Positions 54,712 to 63,617 of a DNA stretch of 64,000 nucleotides are shown piece after piece. The position numbers and the translations under genes were made by a program. Where the stretch lies: the NCBI RefSeq assembly GCF_013386825.1, contig NZ_JACARC010000019.1, forward strand, positions 1 to 64,000. Direction: 5' to 3'. The DNA comes from Pseudomonas sp. IPO3778 (GTDB lineage Bacteria > Pseudomonadota > Gammaproteobacteria > Pseudomonadales > Pseudomonadaceae). Below the pieces are notes generated by a model. It worked only from the letters and a program-made list of their open reading frames with translations, made no database searches and was not told the DNA's origin. Each line of letters opens with the position of its first letter. Within the stretch, counting starts at the first letter, position 1.

Positions 54712-55742
54712 TGTTCGGCTCCCTGAATGATCAGGCGGGAATCGTCTTTAGGGTCCACCGTGGTGACGGAACCGGCTTGGCCGAGAATCTTCGGCAGGCG
54801 TTCGCGGTACAGGCGCAGCAACAGGCCAGGGTCTTTGACCTGGGCCAGGCTGGCGACGGTAGCGGTTTGCGCCTGGGCGCTGGCCAGGCGTTCGCTGGCC
54901 TGGGCGTGGGCCACCTGCACCGCGCGGTCGGCTTCCTGATTCGCCGTTTGGGTAAGTTTTTCGGCGTCGGTGCGGGCGTTGGCCACCGCCTTGTCGGCTT
55001 GCTGGCTGGCGGTCAGCACTGCGTTGAAGGCGTTGACCGCCGGGCCCGGCAGGCTCGATTGCACATCGACCCGGGTGACTTCGATGCCCAGGCCAAGGCC
55101 GGTGGACGCCAGGTCAGCCAGGCGTTGATTGATGCCGCGCACCAAGTCACCGCGCAGCCGTTCGCGGCGTTCGGCGGCCTGGTTGTCGGCGCCGATCAGC
55201 TCGGGGCGCGCCACCAGAATGGTGTCCAGATCCCGCGCGGCAGTCAGCACCACGGCGCTGCGGGTGACCAGCCGATCCAGCGCCGGCAACACGTGGTCGC
55301 CCTGCAATACAAACGCGTAGGGTTCAGTGACCTTATAGAAGACCCGCACATCCAGCTGCACCACGCCGGCATCACCGGTCAGCAGGTAGCCGGAGCCGGC
55401 CAGGGCATCGCTCAGGGGCGTGGCAAAACTGGCCACGCGATCGGCTTGGGTGGCGGCATCGGAACGCAGCAGGTTTTCCACCCGGCGCTCGATCACGCGG
55501 TCTGCCGCGGGCAACAGCACCACTTGTTCAAACGGACGTGGCCAGGCCAGCAGCAGCCCGGCATTCTGAATCCGGTCCAGGGCGCCAAAGTGCAACACCA
55601 CGGCGCGGTTCTGCGGGTCGATCTGCCGCACGTTGGAAAACGCCCACGCCAACGCGGCCAATACCGTCACCGCATACAGCGCGAGGAACGTCAGCCGTCC
55701 AGCCTGGATCCATGGGCTGTCGAGGCTTTCCCGCTCACTCAT
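54708..55742 (-). CDS. SPFH-domain membrane protein (HflK-like), gene 3 of the SPFH operon
   Basis: A 344-residue membrane-anchored prohibitin-type protein. One TM helix (LTFLALYAVTVLAALAWAFSNV, 18-39) precedes the SPFH domain (VRQIDPQNRAVVLHFGALDRIQNAGLLLAWPRPFEQVVLLPAADRVIERRV) and a long Ala/Gln-rich helix (about 225-300) that should form the wall of an oligomeric cage. It differs clearly from housekeeping HflK, and the ATGA overlaps on both sides tie it to the other SPFH gene and the ATPase. Predicted to form a membrane microdomain with its partners around the metal pump. Confidence 0.83.
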   Translation of the reverse strand: MSERESLDSPWIQAGRLTFLALYAVTVLAALAWAFSNVRQIDPQNRAVVLHFGALDRIQNAGLLLAWPRPFEQVVLLPAADRVIERRVENLLRSDAATQADRVASFATPLSDALAGSGYLLTGDAGVVQLDVRVFYKVTEPYAFVLQGDHVLPALDRLVTRSAVVLTAARDLDTILVARPELIGADNQAAERRERLRGDLVRGINQRLADLASTGLGLGIEVTRVDVQSSLPGPAVNAFNAVLTASQQADKAVANARTDAEKLTQTANQEADRAVQVAHAQASERLASAQAQTATVASLAQVKDPGLLLRLYRERLPKILGQAGSVTTVDPKDDSRLIIQGAEQ

Positions 55743-56734
55743 GGCTGAATATCCTTCGGCCCATCCACCAGTGCACGGAATGGCGCGGCGTCGGTACGCA
55801 GGATGATCTTCGTGCCCGGCGTGACCACCGTGCCGAGGGTGTCGAGGGAGCGCAGCAGGTTATACAGCTGCGGATTGCCGGCGTAGGCACGCCCGTAAAT
55901 CTGCGCAGCTTCCACCCGGGATTGGGCTTCGATATCGGCGGCTTTCACCGTGGCGTCGGCCTGGACGATTCGCGCATCACGCTCGGCGGCAGAACGAATC
56001 TGCGCCGCTTCACGCTTGCCTACGGCGGTGCGTTCGGTGGCGATGGTCTCGCGCTCGGCGCGCATGCGGTCGACGGTGGCGGCCAGGGTCACCGAGGGCA
56101 AGGTCAGCCGTTCAACGCCCACCTGCACCACGCGCACGCCATAGGTGGTGAGCAATTGTTGATCAATCTGCTGGCGCAGTTGCGCTTCAAAATCGGCAAT
56201 GCGCACCTGGCTGGCGTCGGTGTTCACCAGGTTGGCCAGGTCGAAGCTGGCGGCGGTGGTTTCCAGCGCCGAGCCCACAAAGGTGCGAATCTGCCGCGCC
56301 GCTTCATCCGGCTGGTTCTGCACCGCACGCATAAAGCGCTGCACGTTGTCGGGGTCGCCCTGCACCTGCCAGGCCACATACGCCTGCACAATGATCCGCA
56401 GGCCATCGCGGGTGCCCACATCCTGCAAACCGCTGGACGTGGTGCGCAGACGCAGGTCCACCGGAATCGCCGCCTCGAACGGCGCCGGCCAGCGCCAGCC
56501 CAGGCCCGGTTCCAGCAACACCCGCGACGGGTTGCCGAAGCGGGTAATCACCGTGGCTTCACCGGAGCGAACTTGCACCAGGCTGGCAGCGGCGACGGCG
56601 AACAGCACCAGCAACACCGCCCAGCCCATGCGCCGCCACGGGAACGGGCCGGCTTCGTGTTCATCACCGTGGTGGTGATGATGGTGGCCGTGGTGGTGAC
56701 CATGGCCTGCGTGATCGTGAGAATGAGCGCTCAA
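55739..56734 (-). CDS. SPFH-domain protein with His-rich N-terminal tail (HflC-like)
   Basis: A 331-residue membrane protein. The first 26 residues contain 14 histidines (HSHDHAGHGHHHGHHHHHH and EH), followed by PFPWRRMG and one TM helix (WAVLLVLFAVAAASLVQV, about 38-55), then an SPFH domain (GEATVITRFGNPSRVLLEPGLGWRWPAPFEAAIPVDLRLRTT) and a helical region (TVDRMRAERETIATERTAVGKREAAQIRSAAERDA). The tail should face the cytoplasm and bind Zn, Ni, Co or Cu. Such a tail is not part of ordinary HflC. ATGA overlap with the next SPFH gene. Confidence 0.85.
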   Translation of the reverse strand: MSAHSHDHAGHGHHHGHHHHHHGDEHEAGPFPWRRMGWAVLLVLFAVAAASLVQVRSGEATVITRFGNPSRVLLEPGLGWRWPAPFEAAIPVDLRLRTTSSGLQDVGTRDGLRIIVQAYVAWQVQGDPDNVQRFMRAVQNQPDEAARQIRTFVGSALETTAASFDLANLVNTDASQVRIADFEAQLRQQIDQQLLTTYGVRVVQVGVERLTLPSVTLAATVDRMRAERETIATERTAVGKREAAQIRSAAERDARIVQADATVKAADIEAQSRVEAAQIYGRAYAGNPQLYNLLRSLDTLGTVVTPGTKIILRTDAAPFRALVDGPKDIQP

Positions 56735-56746
56735 CAGATGAACTCC

Positions 56747-58678
56747 TTATTGAACGGCTTTACGCGGCACCGCAGGGTCGGCCGGTAAGGTAAAGGAACG
56801 CAGATCGATGGTCGGTGCGCCACTGGCGCCCAGGCGATGATCAAGAATGAGTAATTTGGCGTGGGCCAGGCCCTGGCTCAGTTGGCTCAGGTACTGCTCC
56901 AGCACGAAGGCCTGGCCCGCTTGCTGGTAGGCCTTCTGTTCGGCGCTGAAGCGCAGGTCTGCCGCCTGGGCGCCAGCGTGGACCTCATGGGCCGTGGCCT
57001 GGGCCTGGTCGCGGGCGGTGCTGGCGAGCAGCAACGCCTGGTTGGTCTGTTCACTGGCGGCGCCACGTTCCCGGGAGATCAGCGCCTGGGCGCCAATCTG
57101 CGCGGCTTGCACCGCGTGGTAGGCATTGGCCGCACCGGCTGGCGGGTGAATCGCTTCCACCACCGTGGCGAGGATTTCCACGCCGCTGTCGAGTGTCTTC
57201 AGGTCCGCTTGCACCGCGCGGCCAATTTCATCGGCGAGGCTGTTGCGTTCCTCACCCAGCAATTCGTCGAGGGTGCGCGAGGCAAATTCATGCACCAGGA
57301 TGCGGCTGGCGGTGCTGCGGATCAGCGTGGGCACGTCGGCGCTGTTATAGGTGGCGGCGAGCGCGGCCTGATCGGTCAGGCCGATGCGGTACACAAAGCG
57401 CACATCCATATTGACGATCTGGAAGCTCTGCTTGTCGCCGCTGCTGCTGGCGATCACCTGGGCTTTGTCATTCACATGGGTGGCGTCCCACAGGCGGTTG
57501 GCAATCAACGGCGCCGGGCCTTCAGCGGGCGCGACGTCGGTGTTTGCCGTTTCGCCGACACTGGTGGCCAGCTCATGAACCACGCCGTTTTCCACGTTCA
57601 GCACGCGGCCCAACGGCCAGGGCAAACCGGCATGCAGGCCGGGCCCGAAGACCTCCACCGGCTTGCCAAAGCGTTCATAAATCCCACGGCTTTGCAGGGC
57701 AACTTCATGCACACCCGTCAGCAACCAGCCGACGGCCAGCACCACCACCAGCACCGGCAGGAATGCCCGGCGCATGTAGGTAAAGGCCCAGATCTGCCGC
57801 AGGTCGATGCCGAAGCGGTTGTGCAGTTCGTGTTGCAAGGCGAGCAACGGTTGCGGCGGCCAGCGCAGCATCCCGGCGATAAAACTTTGCGCCATCAGGC
57901 GCGGTTCAAGGCGCGCCTGGCGCGGACTGAACAGCGACAGCAGGCCGCGTAACAGAAACTCCAGCGCCACCAAGGCCGGCAACAGGCCGATCAACACCGC
58001 CAGGCGCAACGGCCACACGGATTCTTCACCGGCAAACAGCAGGCAAATCGCACTGATCACCAGGCAGATAATCGCCACCCGGCTCAGTTGCGCCAGTTGC
58101 GCGGCTTCCGGCCACTGCGCGGTGCTTTCCTGAGCCATGCGCCGTTCAAACACCAGCAAGCCGAAGGCCAGCGCCAGGGCAATGGCCGCGCCCACACTGG
58201 CGGCTTGGCCTACCGCAGCGGCGGGCAAGGTCAGGCTCCAGAACTCCAGGACGCTGAAGAATGCCAGCAACGACCAGCCGCACAGCCAGAACACCGGCGC
58301 GCCGATTTGCGCCAGCAAGCCGCTACCGACGCGGCCGAACAGGCGGTTGAGCCAGCCGGGGTCTTCTTCCGGCAGAGGCGGCTCAATCAACGTCGCCGTC
58401 GGCTCCTCCAGCGCCATGGCCCGCCAATCCGCGACCCACCATGCCGATTGCACACCGGCCACCAGCACCAGCAACGCCGAGGCACAGTTGATCAGCACCA
58501 CCGGCCAGATCGACAGCGGAGCGAACAGCGCCACGAACAACGCCAGCATCCAGCCGCCGACCGCCAGCACCGTCAGGCCAATGCCGGCCTGCCTCAACCG
58601 GCGGGCATGAAACAACCCTTGCTGAAAACGCGGCAACCCTTCGATGGCCACGTCATCAGCGTCTAGATCCACTCGCAT
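56747..58678 (-). CDS. Large polytopic SPFH protein (HflK-like), gene 1 of the SPFH operon
   Basis: A 643-residue membrane protein. The N-terminal half (about 1-300) has around six hydrophobic helices in two groups; a further TM helix (AFLPVLVVVLAVGWLLTGV, about 305) precedes an SPFH domain (VALQSRGIYERFGKPVEVFGPGLHAGLPWPLGRVLNVENG) and an Ala/Gln-rich helical region (about 490-610: AQALISRERGAASEQTNQALLLASTARDQAQATAHEVHAG). An in-frame TTG at 58702 is an alternative start. It begins the operon and lies 12 bases before the His-rich SPFH gene. I do not recognise the N-terminal membrane domain. Confidence 0.8.
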   Translation of the reverse strand: MRVDLDADDVAIEGLPRFQQGLFHARRLRQAGIGLTVLAVGGWMLALFVALFAPLSIWPVVLINCASALLVLVAGVQSAWWVADWRAMALEEPTATLIEPPLPEEDPGWLNRLFGRVGSGLLAQIGAPVFWLCGWSLLAFFSVLEFWSLTLPAAAVGQAASVGAAIALALAFGLLVFERRMAQESTAQWPEAAQLAQLSRVAIICLVISAICLLFAGEESVWPLRLAVLIGLLPALVALEFLLRGLLSLFSPRQARLEPRLMAQSFIAGMLRWPPQPLLALQHELHNRFGIDLRQIWAFTYMRRAFLPVLVVVLAVGWLLTGVHEVALQSRGIYERFGKPVEVFGPGLHAGLPWPLGRVLNVENGVVHELATSVGETANTDVAPAEGPAPLIANRLWDATHVNDKAQVIASSSGDKQSFQIVNMDVRFVYRIGLTDQAALAATYNSADVPTLIRSTASRILVHEFASRTLDELLGEERNSLADEIGRAVQADLKTLDSGVEILATVVEAIHPPAGAANAYHAVQAAQIGAQALISRERGAASEQTNQALLLASTARDQAQATAHEVHAGAQAADLRFSAEQKAYQQAGQAFVLEQYLSQLSQGLAHAKLLILDHRLGASGAPTIDLRSFTLPADPAVPRKAVQ

Positions 58679-58862
58679 CCCCAAACGCCCACCCAGAAAC
58701 AATTGGTTACCCTATAACGCGGGGCGTGAAATTTTTGTTTGGATTCACGGGGATAGTGACGAAACCCCCATAAACCGGAGCCATCACTGGTTTCAGCCGT
58801 GATAAATCGGCACACTCCCCACAGTTTTTCGCGGGCTTACGGACAAGGAAGCGTCACTCCCC

Positions 58863-59486
58863 ATGATTTCGATCTATCAGCTTAAACCGCGTTTTCAGAA
58901 CCTGCTGCGCCCGCTGGTGCAGCGCCTCTATGACAACGGCACCACCGCCAACCAGATCACCGTGTTGGCCGGGGTGGTTTCCCTGCTGGTGGGGTTGCTG
59001 ATCGCCGGCTTCGCCCAACACCTGTGGCTGTTTGCGCTGATCCCGCTGTGGATGATCCTGCGCATGGCCCTCAACGCCATCGACGGCATGCTCGCCCGTG
59101 AATTCGGCCAGCAGTCGCGACTCGGTGCCTACCTCAATGAACTGTGTGACGTGATCGCCGACAGCGCGCTGATCCTGCCGTTTGCGCTGATCCCCGAGGT
59201 CAGCCTGGCGCCGGTGCTGCTGGTGACACTGCTGGCGGTGTTCAGCGAATACGCGGGCGTGCTGGGGCCGATGGTCGGCGCTTCCCGGCGCTACGACGGG
59301 CCCATGGGCAAGAGCGACCGTGCGTTTGTGCTCGGCGTGCTGGCCACCGGTGTGGCGCTGGGCTGGCTCGGTGCCGGTTGGGTCGAGGCGGTGATGTGGC
59401 TGGTCGCGGCCTTGCTGGCCTACACGATGGTCAACCGCGTGCGCCAAGGCTTGAAAGAAGAAACGAACACCTCCCCTTCTGCATAA
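58863..59486 (+). CDS. CDP-alcohol phosphatidyltransferase-like protein (YnbA type)
   Basis: A 207-residue inner-membrane protein with about six TM segments that should join a CDP-activated lipid with an alcohol. The family signature normally reads D-x2-D-G-x2-A-R-x8-9-G-x3-D-x3-D; here it is NAIDGMLAR...GAYLNELCDVIAD, with Asn at the first and third Asp positions. I recall the same Asn form in E. coli YnbA, so this marks a subfamily rather than a dead gene. First gene of a six-gene cluster, 10 bases before the hydrolase/methyltransferase gene. Confidence 0.85.
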   Translation: MISIYQLKPRFQNLLRPLVQRLYDNGTTANQITVLAGVVSLLVGLLIAGFAQHLWLFALIPLWMILRMALNAIDGMLAREFGQQSRLGAYLNELCDVIADSALILPFALIPEVSLAPVLLVTLLAVFSEYAGVLGPMVGASRRYDGPMGKSDRAFVLGVLATGVALGWLGAGWVEAVMWLVAALLAYTMVNRVRQGLKEETNTSPSA

Positions 59487-59496
59487 GGATTTTGCG

Positions 59497-61251
59497 ATGC
59501 GTGAACAGCAAGAGCACACCTTCAGCACCCATGACGGGGTGGAGCTTTTCTACCGTCACTGGCCCGCCACCACCCCCGCAGGCTTTGCGCCACGCAAGGC
59601 GATCGTGCTGTTCCATCGCGGCCACGAGCATTCCGGGCGCATCGCCCACCTGGTGGACGAGCTGAACCTGCAGGAATTCGACTTCTTCGCCTGGGACGCC
59701 CGTGGCCACGGCCAGTCTCCCGGCGAGCGCGGCGACAGCCCCAGCTTCGCCACCAGTGCGCGGGACGTGCAGACCTTCGTTGACCATATCGGCGCCACCT
59801 ACAGCATCGAGGAAGAGAACCTTGCGGTGATCGCCCAGAGCGTCGGCGCGGTGATCGCGGCGACCTGGGTTCACGACTACGCGCCGAAGATTCGCTCGCT
59901 GGTGCTCGCCTCCCCCGCCTTCAAGGTCAAGCTCTACGTGCCGTTCGCCCGGCCGGGCCTGGGGTTGATGCGCAAGTTTCGTGGCAACTTTTTCGTCAAC
60001 AGCTACGTCAAGGCCAAGTTCCTGAGCCATGACCCGGAGCGCGTGGCGTCCTACGACACTGATCCGCTGATCACCAAAGCCATCTCGGTGAATGTGCTGC
60101 TGGGCCTGTACGAAGCCGCCGACCGGGTGGTAGCCGATGCCCAGGCGATCCAGGTGCCCACCCAACTGTTGATCTCCGGCTCGGACTTTGTGGTGCACCG
60201 CAAACCCCAGCAGCAGTTTTTCGACCGCCTCGGCAGCCTGAAGAAAGAGCTGCACATCCTGCCCGGTTTCTTCCACGACACCCTCGGTGAACGTGACCGC
60301 GCCGTGGCCTTGAGCAGCGCCCGGCGCTTTATCCTGCAGAACTTCGAGCACCCGCTGGACCGCGCCTCGCTATTGGATGCCGATAAGATCGGCCTGACCT
60401 GCGCCGAATCCGAATCCCTGGCCGCGCCGTTGCCGCGCAACTCCCTGCGCGATCTGTACTGGCGCATGACCCGCGCCAGCATGGGCCTGGGCAGCAAACT
60501 GTCGGATGGAGTGAAGCTCGGTTTCGACACCGGCTTCGACTCCGGCAGCACCCTGGACTACGTGTACCGCAACACACCCACCGGCAAAGGCGGGCTGGGG
60601 CGGATGATCGACACCAACTATCTCAACTCCATCGGCTGGCGTGGCATTCGTCAACGCAAATTGAACGTGGAAGAGCTGCTGCGCCTGGCAATGGCCAAGT
60701 TGCGGGAGGAGGCTCGCGAGGTGCGTATCGTCGACATCGCCGCCGGGCATGGTCGGTACATTCTGGAAGCCTTGCAGGGCGTTTCGCCGCTGCCGGAGTC
60801 GATCCTGTTGCGGGACTACAGCGACATCAATGTGCGCGACGGTGGCGCGCTGATTCGTGAGAAAGGCCTGGGGGATATCGCCCAGTTCGTCAAAGGCGAT
60901 GCGTTCGACCGGGCGGACCTGGCGGCGCTGGAACCCAAGCCGACGTTGGCGGTGGTGTCCGGGCTGTATGAACTGTTCGCGGACAACGGGATGGTCGGCG
61001 GCTCGCTCGCCGGCTTGGCTGAAGCGGTGGAGCCCGGTGGCTACCTGGTGTACACCGGCCAGCCGTGGCACCCGCAACTGGAGCTGATCGCCCGCGCCCT
61101 CACCAGCCACCGCCAAGGCCAGGCCTGGGTGATGCGCCGGCGCAGCCAGGCAGAAATGGACCAACTGGTGGAAGCTGCCGGTTTCCGCAAGATCACCCAA
61201 CGCGTGGATGAATGGGGGATTTTCAGCGTGTCCCTGGCGCAGCGGGTCTGA
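59497..61251 (+). CDS. Fused alpha/beta-hydrolase and methyltransferase (YnbC type)
   Basis: A 584-residue two-domain protein. Residues about 1-290 are a serine hydrolase of the monoacylglycerol-lipase kind (FHRGHEHSGRIAHLVDEL, AWDARGHGQSPGERG, nucleophile elbow AQSVGA with Ala in place of the first Gly, LISGSDFVVH, and FFHDTLGE with the likely catalytic His). Residues about 370-584 form a class I SAM methyltransferase (VRIVDIAAGHGRYILEAL). A linker (about 300-370) joins them. The same fusion exists in E. coli YnbC. It probably processes and methylates the lipid made by the neighbouring enzymes; the substrate is unknown. Confidence 0.83.
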   Translation: MREQQEHTFSTHDGVELFYRHWPATTPAGFAPRKAIVLFHRGHEHSGRIAHLVDELNLQEFDFFAWDARGHGQSPGERGDSPSFATSARDVQTFVDHIGATYSIEEENLAVIAQSVGAVIAATWVHDYAPKIRSLVLASPAFKVKLYVPFARPGLGLMRKFRGNFFVNSYVKAKFLSHDPERVASYDTDPLITKAISVNVLLGLYEAADRVVADAQAIQVPTQLLISGSDFVVHRKPQQQFFDRLGSLKKELHILPGFFHDTLGERDRAVALSSARRFILQNFEHPLDRASLLDADKIGLTCAESESLAAPLPRNSLRDLYWRMTRASMGLGSKLSDGVKLGFDTGFDSGSTLDYVYRNTPTGKGGLGRMIDTNYLNSIGWRGIRQRKLNVEELLRLAMAKLREEAREVRIVDIAAGHGRYILEALQGVSPLPESILLRDYSDINVRDGGALIREKGLGDIAQFVKGDAFDRADLAALEPKPTLAVVSGLYELFADNGMVGGSLAGLAEAVEPGGYLVYTGQPWHPQLELIARALTSHRQGQAWVMRRRSQAEMDQLVEAAGFRKITQRVDEWGIFSVSLAQRV

Positions 61252-61254
61252 CCG

Positions 61255-62553
61255 ATGCGTGAACCGGGCCTGTTAAAACCGGCAGTGCTGTGGCTGCTGC
61301 TGTTGGCGCCGCTGTTTTTCAGCACCTACGGCTTTGCCACGTGGGTCACCAGCCAGCGCAGTGACGTGGGTACGATGGTGTTCGGCTGGGAAACCCATAT
61401 CCCGTTCTGGGCCTGGACCATCGTGCCCTACTGGTCGATCGACCTGCTCTACGGTTTCTCCCTGCTGCTGCCCAGTACGCGCCATGAGCTGAAACAGCAT
61501 GCCCTGCGCCTGCTGACGGCCCAGGTGATTGCCGTCACGTGCTTCCTGATCTGGCCATTGCGCTTCACCTTCGAACGCCCGGAGCTGGATGGCGTATTCG
61601 GCTGGCTGTTTGCGGTACTCGCCGGGTTCGACAAACCGTTCAATCAGGCGCCGTCACTGCACATCGCCCTGCTGGTGGTGCTGTGGATAATGTACCAGCG
61701 GCATAGCCGGGGCCTGTGGCGCTGGCTGGTGCATGGCTGGTTCGCGTTGATCGGCCTTTCGGTGCTGACCACTTATCAACATCACTTTATCGACTTACCC
61801 ACAGGGGCCCTCGCCGGCTGGCTGTGCGTGTGGCTGTGGCCGCTGGAACATCCAAGCCCGTTGCTGAATGCCCAACTGACCCGGGACCGGCAGCGTTGGC
61901 GCGTGGGGTTGCGCTATGGCTTCGGGTCGTTGGTGTGTTTGATCCTGGCGTTCAGCCTCGGTGGCGGCTGGTTGTGGCTGCTTTGGCCGGCGGTTTCCCT
62001 TGGATTGATGAAGGCGAACTATCTGGTGCTGGGCGTTTCGGGCTTTCAGAAGCGTGCTGACGGGCGCCTCACTCCGGCGGCGCGCTGGTTGTTTGCGCCT
62101 TATCTGGCAGCAGCCTGGATCAATTCCCGCCTGTGGACGCGTCAACATCCGCAGCCCGATCAGGTTGTGGATAACGTTTGGCTGGGGCGGATTCCCACCG
62201 GCAGCGAGCTTGATGCATTCAAGGCCGTGGTCGATCTGTGCGCCGAATTGCCGATTAATCCACAGGGCCGCGCCTATTACAGCCTGCCCGTGCTCGACCT
62301 CACGGCGCCCACTGCCGCGCAATGCCTGGAAGCCGCCCAGGCCATTGAACGGCTACGCTCAGCCGGGCCGCTGCTGGTGTGCTGCGCCCTCGGTTACTCC
62401 CGCAGCGCCACCGCCGTGGCCGCCTGGCTGCTCCACACCGAGCGCGCGGCCAATGTCGACGAGGCGGTGGCTATTATTCGTACAGCACGCCCGCGTGTGG
62501 TCCTGCATCCCGCTCACCGTGAAGCCCTGGAGGGTTTAACCCATGCCCGCTGA
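61255..62553 (+). CDS. Membrane PAP2-like and dual-specificity phosphatase fusion (YnbD type)
   Basis: A 432-residue protein. The N-terminal 280 residues hold about seven TM helices with PAP2-type motifs (QAPSLHIALLVVL and TTYQHHFIDLPTGALAGW). The C-terminal 140 residues are a dual-specificity phosphatase with the Cys-x5-Arg loop CCALGYSRSATAVAAWL (about 381-397). The protein should remove phosphate from a lipid head group or intermediate, with the DSP domain in the cytoplasm. It starts three bases after the upstream stop and overlaps the next gene. E. coli YnbD has the same layout. Confidence 0.83.
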   Translation: MREPGLLKPAVLWLLLLAPLFFSTYGFATWVTSQRSDVGTMVFGWETHIPFWAWTIVPYWSIDLLYGFSLLLPSTRHELKQHALRLLTAQVIAVTCFLIWPLRFTFERPELDGVFGWLFAVLAGFDKPFNQAPSLHIALLVVLWIMYQRHSRGLWRWLVHGWFALIGLSVLTTYQHHFIDLPTGALAGWLCVWLWPLEHPSPLLNAQLTRDRQRWRVGLRYGFGSLVCLILAFSLGGGWLWLLWPAVSLGLMKANYLVLGVSGFQKRADGRLTPAARWLFAPYLAAAWINSRLWTRQHPQPDQVVDNVWLGRIPTGSELDAFKAVVDLCAELPINPQGRAYYSLPVLDLTAPTAAQCLEAAQAIERLRSAGPLLVCCALGYSRSATAVAAWLLHTERAANVDEAVAIIRTARPRVVLHPAHREALEGLTHAR

Positions 62554-62986
62554 CATGGAATTACAGGTCGTCGCCAGCCTGCTGCGCCGGGGTCGTTCCC
62601 TGGATCAGTTATCCACAGGCCTGACCTTGCTCGGCGTGCTGTTCGGCCTCGCACAACTGCTGATGGCCAGCATCACGCCAATCTGCCTGATCCTCAGCCT
62701 GTGGATGATTGTTCTCGGGCTGCTGCAAAAATATTGGGCGTTGCGGGTGGCCTTCGACGCCGACCTGTTCGCCCTGCTGGCTCGGGACACCGACCGTACA
62801 CCCGACTTAGACCAGGCCATGCAAACCCTCGGCCTGCAATCCGCCAAACGCGCGGGCCGGCCCTGGACCGAACGCCGTCGCGGCGCCCTGAAACTGTTGC
62901 GCAAGCAAGCCTACCTGCTGGCGGCGCAAGTGCTGCTGACCGTGGCCGTCATCCTGGCCAGCCCCTGGCTGCCCTTCGCCGGATAA
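62543..62986 (+). CDS. Small membrane protein of the ynb-like cluster
   Basis: A 147-residue protein with two adjacent TM helices (LLGVLFGLAQLLMASITPICLILSLWMIVLGLL, about 27-60) and one at the C-terminus (YLLAAQVLLTVAVILASPWLPF). No recognised domain; the middle is charged. GGAGGG lies eight bases before ATG 62543, and the start overlaps the previous gene. It is kept within the cluster in P. aeruginosa as I recall, which suggests a structural or scaffolding part in the lipid pathway. Confidence 0.72.
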   Translation: MPADMELQVVASLLRRGRSLDQLSTGLTLLGVLFGLAQLLMASITPICLILSLWMIVLGLLQKYWALRVAFDADLFALLARDTDRTPDLDQAMQTLGLQSAKRAGRPWTERRRGALKLLRKQAYLLAAQVLLTVAVILASPWLPFAG

Positions 62987-62995
62987 GGAATCCTC

Positions 62996-63616
62996 ATGTT
63001 CGAACCCGTGGTCGCCACCCTGATTACCTCCATGGCCCGCACCGTCACCGGCGCCCGCAGCCTGTGGCTTGGCTGTGCGCCCGTGCCGGTGCAACGCATC
63101 TATTACGCCAACCACAGCAGCCACGGTGATTTCGTGCTGCTGTGGGCCTCGTTGCCACAGAACCTGCGCAAATTCACCCGACCGGTGGCCGGCAGCGACT
63201 ACTGGAACACAAGCGCCCTGCGCCGCTACATCATCAACCGGGTATTTAACGGCGTGTTGATCGACCGGGAGCGCAAGGACCCTGTGGATAACCCCTTGGC
63301 ACCAATGCTCCAGGCCCTGGAAAACGGCGACTCGCTGATCATCTTCCCCGAGGGCACCCGCAACCTGGAAGACGGCCTGCTGCCCTTCAAAAGCGGGCTG
63401 TATCACCTGGCCAAGAGTTATCCACAAGCGGAATTGATCCCGGTGTGGATCGCCAACCTCAACCGGGTCATGCCCAAGGGCCGCGTGCTGCCGCTGCCAT
63501 TGCTGTGCACCACCAGCTTCGGCGCACCGCTGCAACTGGAGGACGGCGAAGACAAGGCACTGTTCCTCGCCCGCAGCCGCGACGCCTTGCTCGCCCTCGC
63601 CCCGGAGCATTCCTGA
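62996..63616 (+). CDS. PlsC-type 1-acyl-glycerophosphate acyltransferase-like protein
   Basis: A 206-residue acyltransferase. The catalytic HX4D box is HSSHGD (about 38-43, in YYANHSSHGDFVLLW), followed by block II (GVLIDRERKD), block III FPEGTRN (about 116-122) and block IV (LIPVWIANL). No TM helix is obvious, so it is likely peripheral. It would add an acyl chain to a lysolipid or glycerophosphate-like acceptor for the cluster. It starts nine bases after the membrane protein gene and is one base from the CdsA-like gene. Confidence 0.87.
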   Translation: MFEPVVATLITSMARTVTGARSLWLGCAPVPVQRIYYANHSSHGDFVLLWASLPQNLRKFTRPVAGSDYWNTSALRRYIINRVFNGVLIDRERKDPVDNPLAPMLQALENGDSLIIFPEGTRNLEDGLLPFKSGLYHLAKSYPQAELIPVWIANLNRVMPKGRVLPLPLLCTTSFGAPLQLEDGEDKALFLARSRDALLALAPEHS

Positions 63617-63617
63617 C

